From Chitinophaga caeni (GTDB lineage Bacteria; Bacteroidota; Bacteroidia; Chitinophagales; Chitinophagaceae), in assembly GCF_002557795.1 (NCBI RefSeq), contig NZ_CP023777.1, positions 3,481,001-3,545,000 of the forward strand: 64,000 nt of DNA, read 5' to 3'. The stretch's first letter is position 1, and each line of letters opens with the position of its first letter. Below, piece after piece: positions 61,840 to 64,000 of the stretch. A program made the translations under genes and the position numbers. Below the pieces are notes generated by a model. That model made no database searches. It saw only the letters and a program-made list of their open reading frames with translations, and was not told where the DNA came from.

Positions 61840-62901
61840 ATGAACAAAAGCGTAAGATTGATTTTCTTAGTGCTCATATTGACACTGAACCTTTCTTGTT
61901 CTGAAAGGATATCAACAAGGAAAGAAGCAAACAAGCCAGGATTGGTAGCGACTTCAAAAACCGATACCTTGAAATTTACTTCGGGAATACGTGCTATCTT
62001 TCAAGATCGTGAAGGTAATTATTGGTTTGGAAGTCATGAAGAAGGTGTAAGTGTTTATAATGGGATATCATTTGAATACTTTACCACCCATGACGGTTTA
62101 CCAGGTAATCAAATCCGTTCAATCCAGGAAGATAATAATGACAAAATTTGGATTGGAACTTCAAATGGAGCAAGTGTGTATGACAAAGGAACTTTTACTA
62201 ATTATTCGACTAAAGCCAACGAACCAAAATATGACTGGAATAAAACCATTGGGGATTTGTGGTTTTATGCTGTCGAAGAAGGCGGGATAAACCGTTTTGA
62301 TGGAAACAATATGAACTATCTGATTTTTCCAAAACCTAAAAATGAAACCCCTGATAATTCTTATGGCGTAACGGGTATCTCGAAAGATAAAGACGGTAAC
62401 GTTTGGATTGCAACCTATGCAGCACTATTTAACTATGATGGTAAAATGGTAACTATTTTTGACCATAAAACCTTAAAACTTAAAGATAATGAGCTTCTGC
62501 ATATAAGAAGTGTATTAGCAGATTCAAAAGGTCGAATTTGGATAGGAAATAATGGGATTGGCGTTTTGCTAATGGAAGGTAATTCAATCATAAATTTTTC
62601 TGAAAAGTATAATTTAATCCATCCGGCAAGCACAAGAAGAGGAGATAAATCACCACGGGGCACTCTTGAACACGTTTTTGCCATTGAAGAAGATTCTGAA
62701 GGAAACATTTGGTTTGGAGATCGAGATTCAGGAGCTTGGAAATATGACGGTAAAAAGTTGACAAACTATTCAATTAGTGAAAAACTATCTAACCCGATGA
62801 TTTGGAGCATTTATGAAGACCAAGACAAGAACTTGCTTTTTGGAATGGCAGCAGGAGGTGTTTATAAATTCAACGGGAAAACTTTTGTTAAACAATTTTA
62901 A
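61840..62901 (+). CDS. Beta-propeller sensor-like lipoprotein (Reg_prop repeats)
   Basis: The 353-residue lipoprotein (LNLSC, Cys near 20) consists of about six to seven propeller repeats of the kind found at the N-terminus of Bacteroidota hybrid two-component sensors: IFQDREGNYWFGSHEEGVSV, IQEDNNDKIWIGTSNG, ISKDKDGNVWIATYA, VLADSKGRIWIGNNG, IEEDSEGNIWFGDRD and IYEDQDKNLLFG. Here no kinase is attached. The gene is AT-richer than its neighbours and favours AAA, GGA and TCA codons, and it lies beside repeat-element copy 3, so it may have been gained by transfer. Confidence 0.82.
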   Translation: MNKSVRLIFLVLILTLNLSCSERISTRKEANKPGLVATSKTDTLKFTSGIRAIFQDREGNYWFGSHEEGVSVYNGISFEYFTTHDGLPGNQIRSIQEDNNDKIWIGTSNGASVYDKGTFTNYSTKANEPKYDWNKTIGDLWFYAVEEGGINRFDGNNMNYLIFPKPKNETPDNSYGVTGISKDKDGNVWIATYAALFNYDGKMVTIFDHKTLKLKDNELLHIRSVLADSKGRIWIGNNGIGVLLMEGNSIINFSEKYNLIHPASTRRGDKSPRGTLEHVFAIEEDSEGNIWFGDRDSGAWKYDGKKLTNYSISEKLSNPMIWSIYEDQDKNLLFGMAAGGVYKFNGKTFVKQF

Positions 62902-63088
62902 AAATACGAGCGCACAATAGCAGTTTGACATAATTACCATACTAATCCTTGCCAATACCCAACGGCAGCGGCATACAACATTGAAACATATTACGCAAAT
63001 GCCCCGGATGTTCCCAAGCAATTGCATCATTGGCAAAGAATATTCAACAATATATTTTTCGACAAATTTGAAATAAGGACACGATATC

Positions 63089-63928
63089 ATGATCAGGGAG
63101 TTTAACGATTCAAATACCGCGGGTAGATTTATCATGCATGTAAATAATGAATTTTTACATGGGCTGGGGATGCGCGATGAAGTACCGCAGACGATCAATA
63201 CATTCGTTTATAACAAGGGGGAGGAGCAAACGGTTACCATTGATGAGATAAATTATAAAATGCCATCTAAATCCATTTTACCCTTAGTCTCCAACCAGCA
63301 TTTTTCATTCGAGCACCCGGCAGCATTATTAGCTTGGCAGTTTAACCGGGAATTTTATTGCATCTTGGATCATGACGCGGAGGTAGGTTGCGTCGGCTTC
63401 CTGTTTTACGGGATACATCACCCGATGTTCATATTGCTAGGGGAGAAGGAAGTCCGCGACATGGCGCAGTTGGAACAAACTTTTGGCGATGAATGGCAAT
63501 TCAAGGATAAGTTTCAAGGGGAAATGCTGCGTACCCTGCTGAAGCGCCTCATTATAAAAGCCACCAGGGTAGCGAAAGAGCAATGTGACGATTACCGTGA
63601 TTTACCAGATGATAAGTTGGATATTGTCAGGAAGTTTAGTTTAATCCTGGAAGGGAATTTCCGCAAGGAGCACGGCGTTAAGTTTTATGCGGATGGTTTG
63701 AATAAATCCCCGAAAACATTGACCAACTTATTCGCTTTACTGAACCAACAATCTCCCTCCAAATTGATTCAGAACAGGATTATACTGGAAGCTAAAAGGT
63801 ACTTGCATTACACGGATAAATCTGCGAAGGAAATCGCCTATGAATTAGGCTTTGAAAGCCCGGCACATTTCAGTAAATTTTTTAAATCATATGCCGGGGA
63901 TAATATTTCTTCTTTCAGGAAAAAGTAA
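63089..63928 (+). CDS. AraC-family transcriptional regulator
   Basis: The 279-residue protein has a sensor-like N-terminal half without recognised domain and a C-terminal double helix-turn-helix. The last part, DKSAKEIAYELGFESPAHFS then KFFKSYAGDNISSFR, is the AraC signature. It probably controls nearby genes, but the target is unclear: the propeller gene lies 187 bases upstream on the same strand, and the next gene beyond the window edge probably points towards it. Confidence 0.92.
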   Translation: MIREFNDSNTAGRFIMHVNNEFLHGLGMRDEVPQTINTFVYNKGEEQTVTIDEINYKMPSKSILPLVSNQHFSFEHPAALLAWQFNREFYCILDHDAEVGCVGFLFYGIHHPMFILLGEKEVRDMAQLEQTFGDEWQFKDKFQGEMLRTLLKRLIIKATRVAKEQCDDYRDLPDDKLDIVRKFSLILEGNFRKEHGVKFYADGLNKSPKTLTNLFALLNQQSPSKLIQNRIILEAKRYLHYTDKSAKEIAYELGFESPAHFSKFFKSYAGDNISSFRKK

Positions 63929-63946
63929 CGGGCTAAGGTCATAAAA

Positions 63947-63969
63947 TATCCCCCGGGGAGCGGGGGATA
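63947..63969. terminator. Hairpin after the AraC gene
   Basis: TATCCCCCG pairs perfectly with CGGGGGATA (9 bp, loop GGGAG). On the minus strand it is followed by TTTTATG, on the plus side by CCGGTTAG, so it suits a minus-strand gene better. Confidence 0.65.
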
Positions 63970-63973
63970 CCGG

Positions 63974-64000
63974 TTAGTTCCTGTTTTTAATATGCAACGG
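63974..64000 (-). CDS. Possible end of a minus-strand gene (cut by window edge)
   Basis: On the minus strand an open frame enters at the window edge and stops at a TAA at 63974-63976, four bases before the hairpin at 63947-63969. Only eight residues (PLHIKNRN) are visible. The hairpin position is the main support. Confidence 0.25.
   Translation of the reverse strand, partial: PLHIKNRN

Noticed and set aside
1..64000. CRISPR array, prophage, integrase or conjugation genes
   Set aside because: I saw no spaced direct repeats of the CRISPR kind and no phage or transfer gene in any frame.

Overview
The window looks like a chromosomal segment from a member of the Bacteroidota, most likely of the Chitinophaga type (Chitinophagaceae). 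The signs are a SusC/SusD outer-membrane pair, DUF4369-type TlpA proteins, LytS/LytTR two-component pairs, many Bacteroidota-style lipoproteins, and -33/-7 promoters of the form TTTG-N19-TAnnTTTG in front of the tRNA genes. It is mostly ordinary chromosome: no phage, conjugation module, CRISPR array or rRNA operon was seen. Family assignments come from reading motifs in the translations, not from database searches.

Layout. 1-540: tail of an unidentified gene, its terminator, and about 300 bases rich in consecutive hairpins. 539-9000: prfC, an orphan MacB-type permease, a MarR regulator coupled to a degenerate GIY-YIG-like protein, an AT-rich gap, the first copy of a 0.3-kb inverted-repeat element, tsaD, a TrmN6-like methyltransferase and two unrecognised exported proteins. 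9129-14841: a three-gene RND efflux operon. 15100-20777: topB, tRNA-Leu(CAA), a flavoprotein reductase, and an AraC regulator with an SDR enzyme. 20933-21250: second repeat-element copy, flanked by a 9-bp direct repeat. 21294-33341: a DPP-IV-like peptidase facing a susC-susD-tlpA-tlpA operon, which is transcribed divergently from a three-gene signalling operon (degenerate LytS-like protein, intact LytS-like kinase, LytTR regulator). 33352-43575: an MDR dehydrogenase lacking its catalytic-zinc cysteines, an Xaa-Pro peptidase, a VOC protein, a GH43 enzyme, a large hybrid histidine kinase and a DUF2264 protein. 44101-46483: an envelope-stress-like cluster (AI-2E family protein, two YtxH-like proteins, a DUF1269-like protein). 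46655-47170: a secreted-protein gene split by an in-frame amber codon. 48342-52197: a probable phosphonate-use cluster (dehydrogenase, DUF5690-like transporter, PhnX-like hydrolase, XRE-cupin regulator) with a palindrome in its divergent promoter region. 52321-53774: two tRNA-Arg(ACG), an MscS channel and a second, inverted tRNA-Leu(CAA). 54012-61302: a saccharopine-dehydrogenase-like enzyme, a TPR-LytS/LytTR pair, a two-repeat Spondin_N-like lipoprotein and an exported peroxiredoxin-like protein. 61465-64000: third repeat-element copy, an AT-richer beta-propeller lipoprotein and an AraC regulator.

The most notable points are the susCD-redoxin operon opposite a kinase/pseudokinase pair; the mobile-looking repeat family with terminal inverted repeats and, at one copy, a target duplication; a second short repeat family based on ATCCGTG; the inverted duplication of tRNA-Leu with its promoter and terminator; two MDR dehydrogenases that have each lost a different zinc site; and the amber-interrupted gene.
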